Origin: Verrucomicrobiales bacterium
GTDB lineage: Bacteria > Verrucomicrobiota > Verrucomicrobiia > Limisphaerales > J093
Assembly (NCBI GenBank): GCA_015075445.1
Contig: JABTUJ010000029.1
Location: 62,001-126,000, forward strand
DNA length: 64,000 nt
Reading direction: 5' to 3'
Below the pieces are notes generated by a model, which saw only the letters and a program-made list of their open reading frames with translations, made no database searches and was not told where the DNA came from. The position numbers were made by a program, and so were the translations under genes. Below, one piece after another: positions 54,047 to 63,436 of this stretch (its first letter is position 1; every line of letters starts with the position of its first letter).

Positions 54047-55477
54047 TCACTTCTTGCCTCCGTTGACCTGCGGGACTTCGAGGGCCTTGATGGCGAGGTT
54101 GCGCAGGGCGAACCGGTGCCCGCCGTAGCGGGCGGTGTTGTCGAATCTCCATCGCACGTCCCCCACCGGCCATCACAGCCGGTGATGTCACCGGCATCGA
54201 CGCCGCTGAACGTGAGCGGGCGTTGAGCGTGCGGTCAGGGCGCTCTCGGCCTCGTGCTTCAGGATCAGCCGGACCTCGCGCCCGATCCCGGACCCGACCT
54301 CGAGCCAGCCCTCGGCGAACCAGTTGGCGATGACGCCCGAAAGGGTCGGCCCCGCGACCGTCACGTCCCGACCGGTCAGCGCCGTGATCGTGGCCTTCTT
54401 CTCCCACTCCGCCCGATCCAGGCCACACGTCCCCGGCTCGAAAACCCGATACTGGCAGCGGGTGGAGAAGTAGAACGCCGGCACCCGGGTCTGGTCCCCG
54501 CCCCACAGCGTGACGCACCGGGCGCGCAGCTTCCGGCCCTCGGCCTGGACCGACGTGACCACGCCGCTGAAGAGGACCACCTGGGCGGTCGGGTTCGAGT
54601 AGTCGGCAGTGGCGATCTCGACGTTCAACGGCTGGCAGCCGTGCGGCGGGAAGGCGAGGCCGAAGGGCGAGTCTTCGAGGCGCTCGACCTCGATCTCGAC
54701 CCCCTGCCGGACCCCGGTGGTGTCATAGCCGATGGTTTCGTGGGTGATCCGGCGGGCCAGGTAGGTCTGTTCGTTCACGTCCTCGAGGTCCCAGGCGAAG
54801 CTGGTCCAGAACCAGTCCACCCGTTCGGCACCCTCCCCGACCCAGAGGCGGTAGAGGAACACCGGTCGGGTGCCGGCCTCGATCTCGGCATATTCAGCCG
54901 GCAGCTCGAGGACCTTGACGGTGCGGACCTGACGGCCCTCGGCGGTGAACTCGCCCCGCTCGGTGTCCTCGGCCAGGCGCACGTAGGCCAGGGTCCACGG
55001 CTGCCAAGTCTCATCCACGCTGACCGATTCCTCGAACGTGACCCGTTCGGTGCCGTCGCCGTTTTCGATGACGCCGGTGATCTTCGCCCCCTTGCCGGCC
55101 TGGCCCGCCCGAGTGAACCACACAAAGGAGGAAGGATGGTCCGCCCAGGACGAAGCCAGGCCAGCAGAAGCGATGTCGCAAGCGGTGGCGGAGACGCCGG
55201 CCACGATGCGGAAGGGAGACACCGGCGTGGGGAGCCAGAAGCCGACTAGCCGGCCGCCGAGGGCCTTCGTGAAAGCATCCAGCTCGTCGATCCCCTCGGG
55301 CGTGTCCAGCCAGACGCGCAGGTCCCAGCCGTGCACGGCGTGTTCCTGCTCGCCGTAGAAGGCCTCGGCGCCGAACCCCAGGGCTACTTCGCGCAGGTCA
55401 TACTCGATCCGGCCCGCGGGCAGCGCGGTCCAGTCCACGGTCAGCTCGAAGACGGGGCGGTCGCGGTAGGTCATCAC
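54047..55477 (-). CDS. Phage DUF2163/BR0599-like tail protein, 3' frameshift
   Basis: A baseplate-type protein found upstream of NlpC/P60 in phages and gene transfer agents. It has YRLWVGEGAERVDWFWTSFA, RRITHETIGYDTTGVRQGVE, CQYRVFEPGTCGLDRAEW and a predicted end CDGRWGTCD and NLAIKALEVPQVNGGKK reached in other frames before TGA 54047. The published-style frame stops at 54188. Frame changes near 54230 and 54160. Its start overlaps the stop of the next upstream gene (ATGA). Confidence 0.78.
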
Positions 55478-56436
55478 CAGATCGAGTAACCGATGTCGTA
55501 CACCTCCGCCGGGAAAGCGGGGTCGCAGGCGAACATCTCGACGTAAGGCACGCCACCGCCAGCGTGAGTGAGGGGAGCGTACTCGGTCGTGTGGAAGTAG
55601 ATCAGCGAACCATAGGACCGTCCCCCGATGCTGACGCTACCCCCTGAGGCCAGGGCCACCTGGCTACGCAGGAGGTACAGAAGGTCCTCCCGGGTCTGGT
55701 CGGCTTCGGCGCATCGCGCCACGGTCAATGTCCCGTAGTTGGAGACATCGTAACGTCGCCAGTCGATGGCCCAGATTTGCGGGCGGCTTCGGTCCGCCCC
55801 CATGCCGGGGTTAAACTGAAGGCCCGCCGCGTTCCAAGTCGCCCCGACCTTGTAGATGTACGGGTAATTGGTTCCCTGGGAGAGCGAGAGCGTTTTGGTG
55901 GCGTCGGTGTAGGTCGCCGTGCCCGGGCGTGTTCCGTACCCGCCCCAGTAAAGGCAGTTGGATGCCCCCACCGGATTTGCTCCCTGGCTCAGCCCAAAGC
56001 CCCAGAGACGGTCCTGGGCGACGAAGTTCGCATTGCACGGGATGGCGAAGCGGACCGCGACCCGGAGGTTGCGGAAGCCCAACGCGATGATGCTCCCGGC
56101 GGTGACATCGACGGTGGTTTCATTCAGCGTCGCGCCGCGGGTGTAGCTCAGCCGATTGGGAAGGGAAACGGCGCTCACGACCCCGAGCGTGTGGCTGCTG
56201 GCCTCGTTGTAGGCCGCGTTCGTGAACCCGCCGACCAGGAACAGGTCCCCCACGTTCAGACCGTGGTCCTCGGCGAAGTAGAGCGTGCGGGTGGTGCCGC
56301 TGCTGCTGCGCTGAATGGGCGTGAGGACCCTGCGGCCGGGGAGGGTTAGGGCCGCGCGAAGGCTGTATTGCTGGAGGGTGAGGATGCCCACGTTGGCCTG
56401 CCCCGTCACGGTTCCGGTGCTCTTGGAGATCGGCAT
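55474..56436 (-). CDS. Phage structural protein of unknown function
   Basis: 320 aa, beta-rich, no signal or membrane helix. It has FAEDHGLNVGDLFLVGGFTN and RSYGSLIYFHTTEYAPLTHA. It lies between tail genes with one-base or ATGA junctions, so probably a distal tail or baseplate part. No family recognised. Confidence 0.7.
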   Translation of the reverse strand: MPISKSTGTVTGQANVGILTLQQYSLRAALTLPGRRVLTPIQRSSSGTTRTLYFAEDHGLNVGDLFLVGGFTNAAYNEASSHTLGVVSAVSLPNRLSYTRGATLNETTVDVTAGSIIALGFRNLRVAVRFAIPCNANFVAQDRLWGFGLSQGANPVGASNCLYWGGYGTRPGTATYTDATKTLSLSQGTNYPYIYKVGATWNAAGLQFNPGMGADRSRPQIWAIDWRRYDVSNYGTLTVARCAEADQTREDLLYLLRSQVALASGGSVSIGGRSYGSLIYFHTTEYAPLTHAGGGVPYVEMFACDPAFPAEVYDIGYSIW

Positions 56437-56437
56437 A

Positions 56438-57469
56438 TCAAGTCATCACGGTTGGGACCCAGAGGGGCATCCCGCCCACGGTCCAGTCCGGGTTCAGATC
56501 GTTCTTCTCCCCGTCCCATGAGCCGGCGATCTCATCATCGGGCAGGTTGCGCCAGGTTTCGTAACCGCCGGCGGAGCCGAAGCTGACGGCGACGCATTCC
56601 TCCATCACGGTAGGGAAGCCGGGCGGCCATTCGATCAGGAGGGTCTCATTGGCGAAAGTGTAGCTGGCGCCCACGTAGGCGAAGTTGGCCAGCGTCCAGC
56701 GGACGGCCACGCCGCGGACGGCCCAGAAGGTGTAGGTCCAGGGATCGAGGCAGGTGTAAGCCTGTTCGACCAGGAGGGCTGAGTCGGGGTTGAAGGGAGC
56801 GGGGAACTGCTGGTCGGGCATGTTGCCCCAGGACTCGCAACCGCCCCAGGGATCGAGGAAACAGATGTCCACCCAGGAAGGCGGGTCCGGGCGCACCACC
56901 AGTTCGGACAGGGTAACGGTGACGCCCGCGTGCCAGTCGGTGCGGTGGGTGATGTCCGAGAACGTGAGCCGGCCGAAGACCAGCGGCCAAGCCCAGGTGC
57001 CTTCGCCCCAGGTCCCGACCAGGGCTGCCGTGAGCGTGAACGTGACGCCGTTGACCGATTCGACCTGGGCCAGCTCGAAGGCCTCGACCGCCTCGGCTGC
57101 GGTGGAACGTAGCAGGAGGTAGTCCTCGGCCTGGAACCACGGCCAGGCTTCATCCTCGGCATCGAGAACCAGCTCGGTGCCGGCGGCCGACACGACGCGC
57201 CGGCCTCGGCCCCAGTACGGCGCACAGGCCAGCCCCGACTTAGCTGCCGCTCGGAGTCGGGCCAGCAGCGGCGTCTGCTCGGTGACATCGAAGGGGATCA
57301 GCTTCCAGGAGAGGGATTCGCGCGGCTTCGGCCGAAGGCCTCGACGCTCCTCCGCCCCGGTCAGGACCCGCTGCACGTCGGTCTGCCAGAGCCGCGACCA
57401 CTGCACCGGCCGCGACCAGTCGGGCAGGTGCGGCAAGAGGACGTGGCCGTTGACCTCGGTGACGGCCAT
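56438..57469 (-). CDS. Phage minor tail protein
   Basis: 343 aa, Trp-rich, beta-rich: VLTGAEERRGLRPKPRESLS, LVFGRLTFSDITHRTDWHAG, DICFLDPWGGCESWGNMPDQ. Its place directly after the tape-measure gene (TGATG overlap) matches distal tail proteins. ATG 57469 is fixed by that overlap; the longer frame to 58129 is a shadow of the tape-measure gene. Confidence 0.72.
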   Translation of the reverse strand: MAVTEVNGHVLLPHLPDWSRPVQWSRLWQTDVQRVLTGAEERRGLRPKPRESLSWKLIPFDVTEQTPLLARLRAAAKSGLACAPYWGRGRRVVSAAGTELVLDAEDEAWPWFQAEDYLLLRSTAAEAVEAFELAQVESVNGVTFTLTAALVGTWGEGTWAWPLVFGRLTFSDITHRTDWHAGVTVTLSELVVRPDPPSWVDICFLDPWGGCESWGNMPDQQFPAPFNPDSALLVEQAYTCLDPWTYTFWAVRGVAVRWTLANFAYVGASYTFANETLLIEWPPGFPTVMEECVAVSFGSAGGYETWRNLPDDEIAGSWDGEKNDLNPDWTVGGMPLWVPTVMT

Positions 57470-59982
57470 CAGGTGGGGATGCCGACCTGCATGCGACGTT
57501 TGCGGATGATCTCGACCAACCGGGCTTCGCCTTCGGCCGACTCGAGGAACTGCCGGGCCTGGTTGCGCGAGTCGACCAGGACCAAGCTCAGGTTGACCTT
57601 GGACGGGTCGACCGGCGAAGACGCAGGCGCAGCGTCCCGAGAACCGCCAGTTACGGCGTCGAGAAGGGCGGTCTCGGCGGTTATCTGCCGCATCTGGCCT
57701 TCCACAGCCTGCAAGGCGGGTTGACCGTAGTCTCGCAGGCCAGCGACGTTCACGCGCCCCGCGGCCGCGGACGCCCGGGCCAGGGCGAAGTTGATGACGT
57801 CCTGCCCCTGGCGGATGCGCTCGAAGAACTCGGTGCCGTACTGGCTGACCCGTTCGGCCGGGATGACGTACTCGCCGGGGGAGAGTCGGGCCAGGACCCG
57901 GTCCTCCTTCGGCCCGCCGGGACCTCGCACCACGCCGCCTTGGGCGAACGCGCCCGACATCGCGGCGACGGCGGCGAACAGGGCTGCCGTGCCCACCAGG
58001 GCGGCGACGCCGTAGCTCGAAATGGAGGACATCAGGGCGCCGGGGGCCTTGGCCGCAGCGTCGGCGGCGCCCTCCTGCTGCGAGAACAGGATGTTCTTCA
58101 CCGCCATCATGGCCCGGCCGACAAGCCACTCGGCGAACATCCTCGAGATGGCGTTAACCACCGCGGTGCCCATTGTCTGGGCGACGTTTCGCAGGGCGTC
58201 CGCCCAGTCCATCGTGCCCCGAATCAGGCCCGACATGCTCTCCGCGATTCCGTCAATGGCCGAGCCGACAACCGATGTGAAGCTGCGGGCGATCTGCTGG
58301 GCCAGGGTTCCGATCCGCCGCGCCATGTCATCAGCCGCTACCATTAACTGGTCCCGAATCGATGCCGGGTCACCCTGACTGCGCTGCTTGGCGATGTCGG
58401 TCCCGAGACCGGCCTGCTCCCGCTCGGCCTGCCGGATCTGCTGGATGAGTAACTGACGGGTCTGCTCATCCTGCTCGAGTTCGAGCCGTTCCTTGAGCCG
58501 GCGGATGTGTTCCTCGACCAGGGCCAGTTCCTCCCGTTTCCAGGCGAGCGTCTGCCGGAAACGCTCCGTGTCTGACGTGAACCGGTCGGTTTCGAGTCGG
58601 GCGATGGACGTGGTCAGCTCGAGACGCCGGTCGGCGAGGGTCTGGGCCTGGGCTTCGAGTTCGAGCTTGGTCCGTTGCCGCAGCACCACCGTCGAATCGA
58701 ACTCGCCCGGCTCGAAGGCCCCGGCATCGAGCGCGGCGGCGGGCGGCATGGCGTTGTCCATTTCCCACTCGAACCGGATCATGGCCGTGCCCGCCACGTC
58801 GAGGGCTTCGGTCCACTTGCGCGCGGCCTTGATCTGGACCTCGGCCGCGTAGTCCGCGGTCTCGCCTACGGTCCCGACTACCCGGGCCACCCCACCGGCG
58901 ATGTCGGCCGTCGCCTTGGCCGCCGAGACGGTCAGGTCCTTCAGGGCGGTCTCGGCGAGCCTCGCCGCCACGCCGAACTGCCGAGCGAACACCGCAGCCA
59001 TGATGTTCCCGAGAGCTTCGAACTGCCGGAGCATCTCGCCGACGCTCGAGACCACGATCCCGGCCAGGTCCTGCAGCGCCCCGGCGAACCGGCCCAGGGC
59101 GAACAGGGGCACCGAGAGGTAATCGGTGAGGATGTCGAACGCGGTGGCCAGGACCTTCACGGCCTCGGCCGCGCCGACCAGGAACCACGCCACCTCCTTC
59201 AGAACGGCGGACAGCGCCCGGCCGACTACACCAAGGGCCTCGCTCGACTTGGCCAGGGCCACGATGCGGTCGGTCAACGCCACCAGCGCCGGTAGCAGCT
59301 CGGCGGCGATCTGCTGGAACATACCCCTGGCCGCATACTGCAACCGTTGGAGGTTGTCATTGAAGTCCCCGGCCGCCTGCGCTGCCTGCGGGGTCACCTC
59401 GACGCCGAAGACCCGGGCTTCCTCCTGCAACCCGCGGATAGCCGCGGCCCCCTGGTTCAGGAACGGGATCAGCTCCGAACCTGATTTCCCGAGCAACTGC
59501 ATCGCCAGCGCCGTCTTCTGGGCGCCGTTGGGCATTTCGGCGAACCGGTTGGCGATGTCCAACATGACCTCGCTCGTGGACCGGAGCGACCCATCCTCAT
59601 TGCGAACCGACACCCCAAGCTGGTTGTAGGCCTCGCTGTACTCCTTCGCCCCTTTCGCCGCCTCGAAGATGCTGCGGTTCAAGAACCGTAGGCCCACCTG
59701 CAACTGTTCGACATTGGCCTTCGAGATGGTGGCCGCGTAGCCGAGGGTCGAGAGTTCCTTCACTCCCACGCCCGCCTTCTGGGCCGCGGCGCCGGCGGCG
59801 TCCAGCGCCGTAACCGCCTCCTGCAGTCCCCGGGTCAGTTCCCGGACCGAGAACGCCGCCCCGACTACCGCCCCGAGGCCTCCGACCCATGACTTCACGC
59901 TCGATAGGACTCCGCTCAGCGTCTTTTGAACCGCCGACGCGCCCTTGGTGGTCAGCTCGATCTCGATGCGCGGCTTTGCCAT
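57469..59982 (-). CDS. Phage tail tape measure protein
   Basis: 837 aa. The length marks the tail, and this one suggests a tail in the 100-130 nm class by the usual rule. The N-terminus IEIELTTKGASAVQKTLSGV, the helical region FLNRSIFEAAKGAKEYSEAY, the central hydrophobic segment (GTAALFAAVAAMSGAFAQGG) and GEYVIPAERVSQYGTEFFER are typical. Helical, Ala-rich throughout. Follows the chaperone pair, as expected. Confidence 0.93.
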   Translation of the reverse strand: MAKPRIEIELTTKGASAVQKTLSGVLSSVKSWVGGLGAVVGAAFSVRELTRGLQEAVTALDAAGAAAQKAGVGVKELSTLGYAATISKANVEQLQVGLRFLNRSIFEAAKGAKEYSEAYNQLGVSVRNEDGSLRSTSEVMLDIANRFAEMPNGAQKTALAMQLLGKSGSELIPFLNQGAAAIRGLQEEARVFGVEVTPQAAQAAGDFNDNLQRLQYAARGMFQQIAAELLPALVALTDRIVALAKSSEALGVVGRALSAVLKEVAWFLVGAAEAVKVLATAFDILTDYLSVPLFALGRFAGALQDLAGIVVSSVGEMLRQFEALGNIMAAVFARQFGVAARLAETALKDLTVSAAKATADIAGGVARVVGTVGETADYAAEVQIKAARKWTEALDVAGTAMIRFEWEMDNAMPPAAALDAGAFEPGEFDSTVVLRQRTKLELEAQAQTLADRRLELTTSIARLETDRFTSDTERFRQTLAWKREELALVEEHIRRLKERLELEQDEQTRQLLIQQIRQAEREQAGLGTDIAKQRSQGDPASIRDQLMVAADDMARRIGTLAQQIARSFTSVVGSAIDGIAESMSGLIRGTMDWADALRNVAQTMGTAVVNAISRMFAEWLVGRAMMAVKNILFSQQEGAADAAAKAPGALMSSISSYGVAALVGTAALFAAVAAMSGAFAQGGVVRGPGGPKEDRVLARLSPGEYVIPAERVSQYGTEFFERIRQGQDVINFALARASAAAGRVNVAGLRDYGQPALQAVEGQMRQITAETALLDAVTGGSRDAAPASSPVDPSKVNLSLVLVDSRNQARQFLESAEGEARLVEIIRKRRMQVGIPT

Positions 59983-59983
59983 A

Positions 59984-60124
59984 TCAGCGGCGTCGGGCTT
60001 TGATGGCCCGGTTGATTTCCTTCAACCGTGCGAAGGTGATGCTGGCGAAGTGGAACAGTTGTCGGACGGTCATGCAGTTGATGTCGGTCAGCGAATACCC
60101 CTGGTGTACCAGCAGGTCAATTAG
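59984..60124 (-). CDS. Tail chaperone frameshift extension (gpT-like)
   Basis: 46 codons in the -1 frame directly after the upstream chaperone gene, without a good start codon: LIDLLVHQGYSLTDINCMTV, then RQLFHFASITFARLKEINRA. It ends 1 base before the tape-measure ATG. In lambda-like phages the G-T pair makes a fused GT protein through -1 slippage. Here slipping on CCCC just before TAA (60121-60127) would join ...PPGDP to LIDLL... seamlessly. Confidence 0.62.
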   Translation of the reverse strand, partial: LIDLLVHQGYSLTDINCMTVRQLFHFASITFARLKEINRAIKARRR

Positions 60125-60127
60125 GGG
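60121..60127 (-). promoter_or_regulatory. Candidate -1 frameshift site CCCC-TAA
   Basis: On the minus strand GGGGACCCCTAA: the Pro tRNA on CCC can re-pair with CCC one base back, with a stop codon in the A site. This gives entry to the frame of 59984-60124. Confidence 0.55.
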
Positions 60128-60522
60128 TCCCCAGGAGGCTTGATCTGACCGCCGAGCGCTGTTCTGAGCGCCTGCCCGACCCCGCGGGCTTTTCCCAACA
60201 GGTCCTCATGGATGTTCACTTCGACCGCGGCCGCGAGCAGTTCGAACACCTCGACGGGTCGGAGTTCATCGAGGAACTCCCGCTCCTTGCCGGTGGCGCG
60301 CTCGAGCAATTCAGTCGCCAGGCTTCCGCTCCGGGCGATGACAGCTCCGAGCTTTGAGGGGGTAATAGACAGCCCGCCGTCAGGTTCGGTGAACTGGCCC
60401 ATCATGCCGGAGAGCCTTTCGGAAAAGGCAACCGCGTCCTTCCACCGCATTTCGCGGACGGTGACGGTTTCGCCGCGAACGGGCACCTCACGGACGGGGT
60501 GGAGAATGGCAAAGTCGCTCAT
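60121..60522 (-). CDS. Phage tail assembly chaperone (gpG-like)
   Basis: 133 aa, helical. It has TVREMRWKDAVAFSERLSGM, ATGKEREFLDELRPVEVFEL and ends ALGGQIKPPGDP. Size, position between tail tube and tape measure, and the overlapping -1 frame identify it as a G-type chaperone that coats the tape measure. Confidence 0.75.
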   Translation of the reverse strand: MSDFAILHPVREVPVRGETVTVREMRWKDAVAFSERLSGMMGQFTEPDGGLSITPSKLGAVIARSGSLATELLERATGKEREFLDELRPVEVFELLAAAVEVNIHEDLLGKARGVGQALRTALGGQIKPPGDP

Positions 60523-60590
60523 GGTTGGGAGAAGACCGGGGAGGGAGCACAGTCCCCTCCCCGGCTGGCAGCGTGAAGGGATGGCTGCTA

Positions 60591-61337
60591 CTAGGCTGCC
60601 GAACGGCGTTTGATCGTCGGCTTGCTGGTGGCGGTCGCGCGGACCTTCCAGGTGCCAAACTCACCCGACTGGGTCGGGAATTCGGTGGCCCGAAGTACGC
60701 CGTTAAAAGTCGTGGTCCGGAGTGGAATCCGGGAGAACTGATTCGTCTCGAGGATCATGACATCCCCGCGCAGGGTCGGGACCGAGTTGCCGCCGGTGAA
60801 CACCTCGAAGTCCACCGCGTCATTGCCGAAGGTCAGGCTGACATCGTCGCCGGCAACCAGCGTGCTGCCGTAGAACCGGATCAGGCCGGCATCCAGGTCC
60901 ACGTCATAGTCGGTGCCCTCGACCAGCGGGGTCACCCCCTTCGTGGCAACCACGGCCTTGAGCCCGACCTTCCCGATCGGATGCCAGCGATTGAGCGCGA
61001 TGTCTTCAATCGTCGCCGTGCCGGCCGGGGCCGTCGCCGCCGCCTGCTCGATCTTCGCGCCTTGGGTGGACGCATCCTTGATCTTGAGGAGTTCGGCGTC
61101 CAACTCATCCAGCGTGAAGTCCCAGGCGTAGCTGAGCACGTCGGTCTGCTCGTCGTTGGTCCGGCGGAAGCCCGCCTCGGCAACGACACGGGTCACGGCC
61201 GTCCGTTCGTGCGCTTCGCTGTACTCCTTGACGTTGCCCAGGTCCACGTAGGCCGACTGGCCGTTGGGCTTGAACAGGACGCGGGCGGTGAGTTTCTCGT
61301 GGGCCTCGATGTGGCCGAGGGTGATGGCACTGGGCAT
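60591..61337 (-). CDS. Phage major tail tube protein
   Basis: 248 aa: VLFKPNGQSAYVDLGNVKEY, LIRFYGSTLVAGDDVSLTFG, VPTLRGDVMILETNQFSRIP and the strand-rich C-terminus TWKVRATATSKPTI. The combination of position and beta-strand pattern matches tail tube proteins. The gap to the chaperone (68 bp) is short. Confidence 0.75.
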   Translation of the reverse strand: MPSAITLGHIEAHEKLTARVLFKPNGQSAYVDLGNVKEYSEAHERTAVTRVVAEAGFRRTNDEQTDVLSYAWDFTLDELDAELLKIKDASTQGAKIEQAAATAPAGTATIEDIALNRWHPIGKVGLKAVVATKGVTPLVEGTDYDVDLDAGLIRFYGSTLVAGDDVSLTFGNDAVDFEVFTGGNSVPTLRGDVMILETNQFSRIPLRTTTFNGVLRATEFPTQSGEFGTWKVRATATSKPTIKRRSAA

Positions 61338-61358
61338 AGGGTTCGATGGGTTTCGGTG

Positions 61359-61562
61359 TTACGGATTCGGATTGGATTCAGAGGGGAGCGAAGGTTCAGG
61401 GGCGGCAACAGACGGCTTCGGGTCCGCCAGCTCGCCGACTCGGCAGTCCAGGATGATGGCGGCCGAGGCCGCAGACAGATTCACCACCCGGCCGGCTGGG
61501 AAGGTCTGGCCGTTGATGATGTGGGCGCGCAGTAGGCGCACGCGAATGGTGGGCGGAATCAT
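61359..61562 (-). CDS. Small phage protein
   Basis: 67 aa: TIRVRLLRAHIINGQTFPAG, VVNLSAASAAIILDCRVGEL, then a Pro-rich tail. The R-G-V-V-x-L and A-x-x-L-x-x-x-x-G-E pattern resembles small head or tail-completion proteins. Its start lies beside the stop of the next gene. Confidence 0.55.
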   Translation of the reverse strand: MIPPTIRVRLLRAHIINGQTFPAGRVVNLSAASAAIILDCRVGELADPKPSVAAPEPSLPSESNPNP

Positions 61563-61563
61563 G

Positions 61564-61896
61564 TCAGCGTCGAACTCGATCTGGCTGAGGGTGGGAATAC
61601 TCCGGGAGGATGCACGGGCGGGTTCCCAGCTCCGCGCGGAGGTCCTGGAGCGCCTTGACCACCTGGGCCTGTTGGTTGACCAACTGCCGCACCAGCCAGG
61701 CCGAAAACCCGATGGCGACAATCGCCGTCGCCAGCGAGAGCCAGACCACGTCCTTTTCGCGGGCGATGTCGACGGCCTTGACCGCTTCGTTCACCTCCGG
61801 GGTGACCGCTACGGCCACCAGGCTAGCACCGTGCAACACCCACAGCCACATGGCTACCTTTGTCAGTCTGTTCACACTAGAGAGCTTGACCTGCAT
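61564..61896 (-). CDS. Small membrane protein (holin-like?) in the tail operon
   Basis: 110 aa with two hydrophobic helices (VAMWLWVLHGASLVAVAV and VVWLSLATAIVAIGFSAWL) and a helical C-terminus (LVNQQAQVVKALQDLRAELG). It could be a holin, but such a gene among tail genes is unusual and the assignment is a guess. Confidence 0.55.
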   Translation of the reverse strand: MQVKLSSVNRLTKVAMWLWVLHGASLVAVAVTPEVNEAVKAVDIAREKDVVWLSLATAIVAIGFSAWLVRQLVNQQAQVVKALQDLRAELGTRPCILPEYSHPQPDRVRR

Positions 61897-62341
61897 TGGT
61901 GGGGGTAATGGTTAGGAGCGTCGACGCGCAGACCATCAGGCGGTTGACTCCGTTAACCCGACCCATGTTGATGAACGGTGGGTCTTCGAGCGTGATTCGG
62001 TCCGGCCCCACGACGGCCCCGGATAACGCTTCCATGACATACTGCGTGGCGTCTTCGTGCTTGAGTCCAGCTCCTTGCTCGGACCGGCTGACCGCCACGC
62101 TTTCCTCGACGAACACAAAGATGAGCAGGCGCTCAACGAGGGCGCCAGTGCGCGAAACGTCGACAACGTCACCGCCCTCGACCCGCCACACGATCAGACA
62201 CACGCCCGCCTTGCGCAGGAGAATCTGACGCGCAGGGTTCGCTTCTCCGGTGCCGTCATCGAGCACGACAGCAGCATCCGTCAGGCCCGGGTGAGCTTCC
62301 AGGAGGGTCTTCACGTGAGGTTGGACCTCGCTGATCTTCAT
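61877..62341 (-). CDS. Phage tail terminator-like protein
   Basis: 154 aa: VKTLLEAHPGLTDAAVVLDD, LLIFVFVEESVAVSRSEQGA and VMEALSGAVVGPDRITLEDP. Length, location after the gp10-like gene and pattern fit the tail-terminator or completion role. It overlaps its upstream neighbour (ATGA). Confidence 0.6.
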   Translation of the reverse strand: MKISEVQPHVKTLLEAHPGLTDAAVVLDDGTGEANPARQILLRKAGVCLIVWRVEGGDVVDVSRTGALVERLLIFVFVEESVAVSRSEQGAGLKHEDATQYVMEALSGAVVGPDRITLEDPPFINMGRVNGVNRLMVCASTLLTITPTNAGQAL

Positions 62342-63084
62342 GCCAGCCCCGCCTTCCGTGCCTGAGCCGCCAGGGCACCTTCAATCCAGCGGCGCATCCG
62401 CCCCTCCCGCCGGGTCATGGCTTTGCGAACGGTGATGTCCGCCAACCGACTGCCGGCCCAATGCGCATCATTCTCCATCGTGAGCGACGGCTCGGGTCGG
62501 TCGGTGTGGTCGATCAGCCGGCCGTAGCGTAGATGGGCCGTCAGCCAGTTTTGCACCCGCCGCCCCAGGGCTTTCTGTGACGCGGCCCAACCGCCCTTCG
62601 CCAGGCCCACCCTGGCCTTCATCCGCTTCACATAGGCGACGTGCTCAGCCATGTCGGGCGTCGCACGGCCCTTGTCTTTCTCGACCGCACCTTCTGAGCT
62701 GCGCGCCTCCTGATGCAGGCCGGGCGAGAACGGCAGGATGCGTAGCGGACTGAACCGGCTGAACGCCGTCTGCAGCGCCTCGACATTCTTGGAGCGGATC
62801 AGCTCGGCCATGCTGTCGGAAGTCCACTGCCGAGGGTCCAGCGGCCGGACCGCCCGGCGGATGTCCCGGCTGACGCGAGCTTCGCCGGCCTTCCGCGCGC
62901 CGTATGACTTCCCGGTAACCGTCCCGGCCTGGGGCGGCGTGTCCCGGACCAACTCGTCGGCTAACAGACCCGCCTGAAGCCGGAGGCCTTCGGCGAGCGT
63001 GAGCTTCTTGAGGGCGATGAACTGATTCATCGCCGCCTCGAAGGTGGACGTGTCCACCCGCACGCCGTCGGCCAATTCGCTCAC
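62338..63084 (-). CDS. HK97 gp10-like head-tail joining protein
   Basis: 248 aa, helical and basic: KLTLAEGLRLQAGLLADELV, TPPQAGTVTGKSYGARKAGE, YVKRMKARVGLAKGGWAASQ. The LVRDTPPxxGxxxG pattern is typical of gp10-like/minor tail proteins. ATGA overlap with the gene before it. Confidence 0.68.
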   Translation of the reverse strand: MSELADGVRVDTSTFEAAMNQFIALKKLTLAEGLRLQAGLLADELVRDTPPQAGTVTGKSYGARKAGEARVSRDIRRAVRPLDPRQWTSDSMAELIRSKNVEALQTAFSRFSPLRILPFSPGLHQEARSSEGAVEKDKGRATPDMAEHVAYVKRMKARVGLAKGGWAASQKALGRRVQNWLTAHLRYGRLIDHTDRPEPSLTMENDAHWAGSRLADITVRKAMTRREGRMRRWIEGALAAQARKAGLA

Positions 63085-63428
63085 GCCCCCTCCCGTTCAC
63101 AGGTGAACCGGGCCAGGATGTCCACCCCGCCCCGTTCGATCCGCACCACCCGATAGAAGCCGTTCATGGTGTCATCGCGAAACACCGAACCGATCTCCAC
63201 GTTCAGGCCCACCAAGGCCGAACTCAGGATTGCCAGGCGGACCGCCGTGCGCGTGTCTGCATCGACTTGGCGGGGGCCAGAGTCCGCCAGGGACCCGGGT
63301 AACGGACTCTGATACTGCTCGATGAGGCCAAGGAACGAAACCCCATCGGGCAGCAGTGTGAGGGACACCCCCCGCTGAGCCAGCAAAGCCTGAACGCCGG
63401 CGGCCCGTGCTTGTTGAACGGCGGTCAC
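63081..63428 (-). CDS. Phage head-tail connector or completion protein
   Basis: 115 aa: MTAVQQARAAGVQALLAQRG, VGLNVEIGSVFRDDTMNGFY, RVVRIERGGVDILARFTCER. Position suggests a head-tail completion role. No firm family. Confidence 0.55.
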   Translation of the reverse strand: MTAVQQARAAGVQALLAQRGVSLTLLPDGVSFLGLIEQYQSPLPGSLADSGPRQVDADTRTAVRLAILSSALVGLNVEIGSVFRDDTMNGFYRVVRIERGGVDILARFTCEREGA

Positions 63429-63436
63429 TTCTACAC

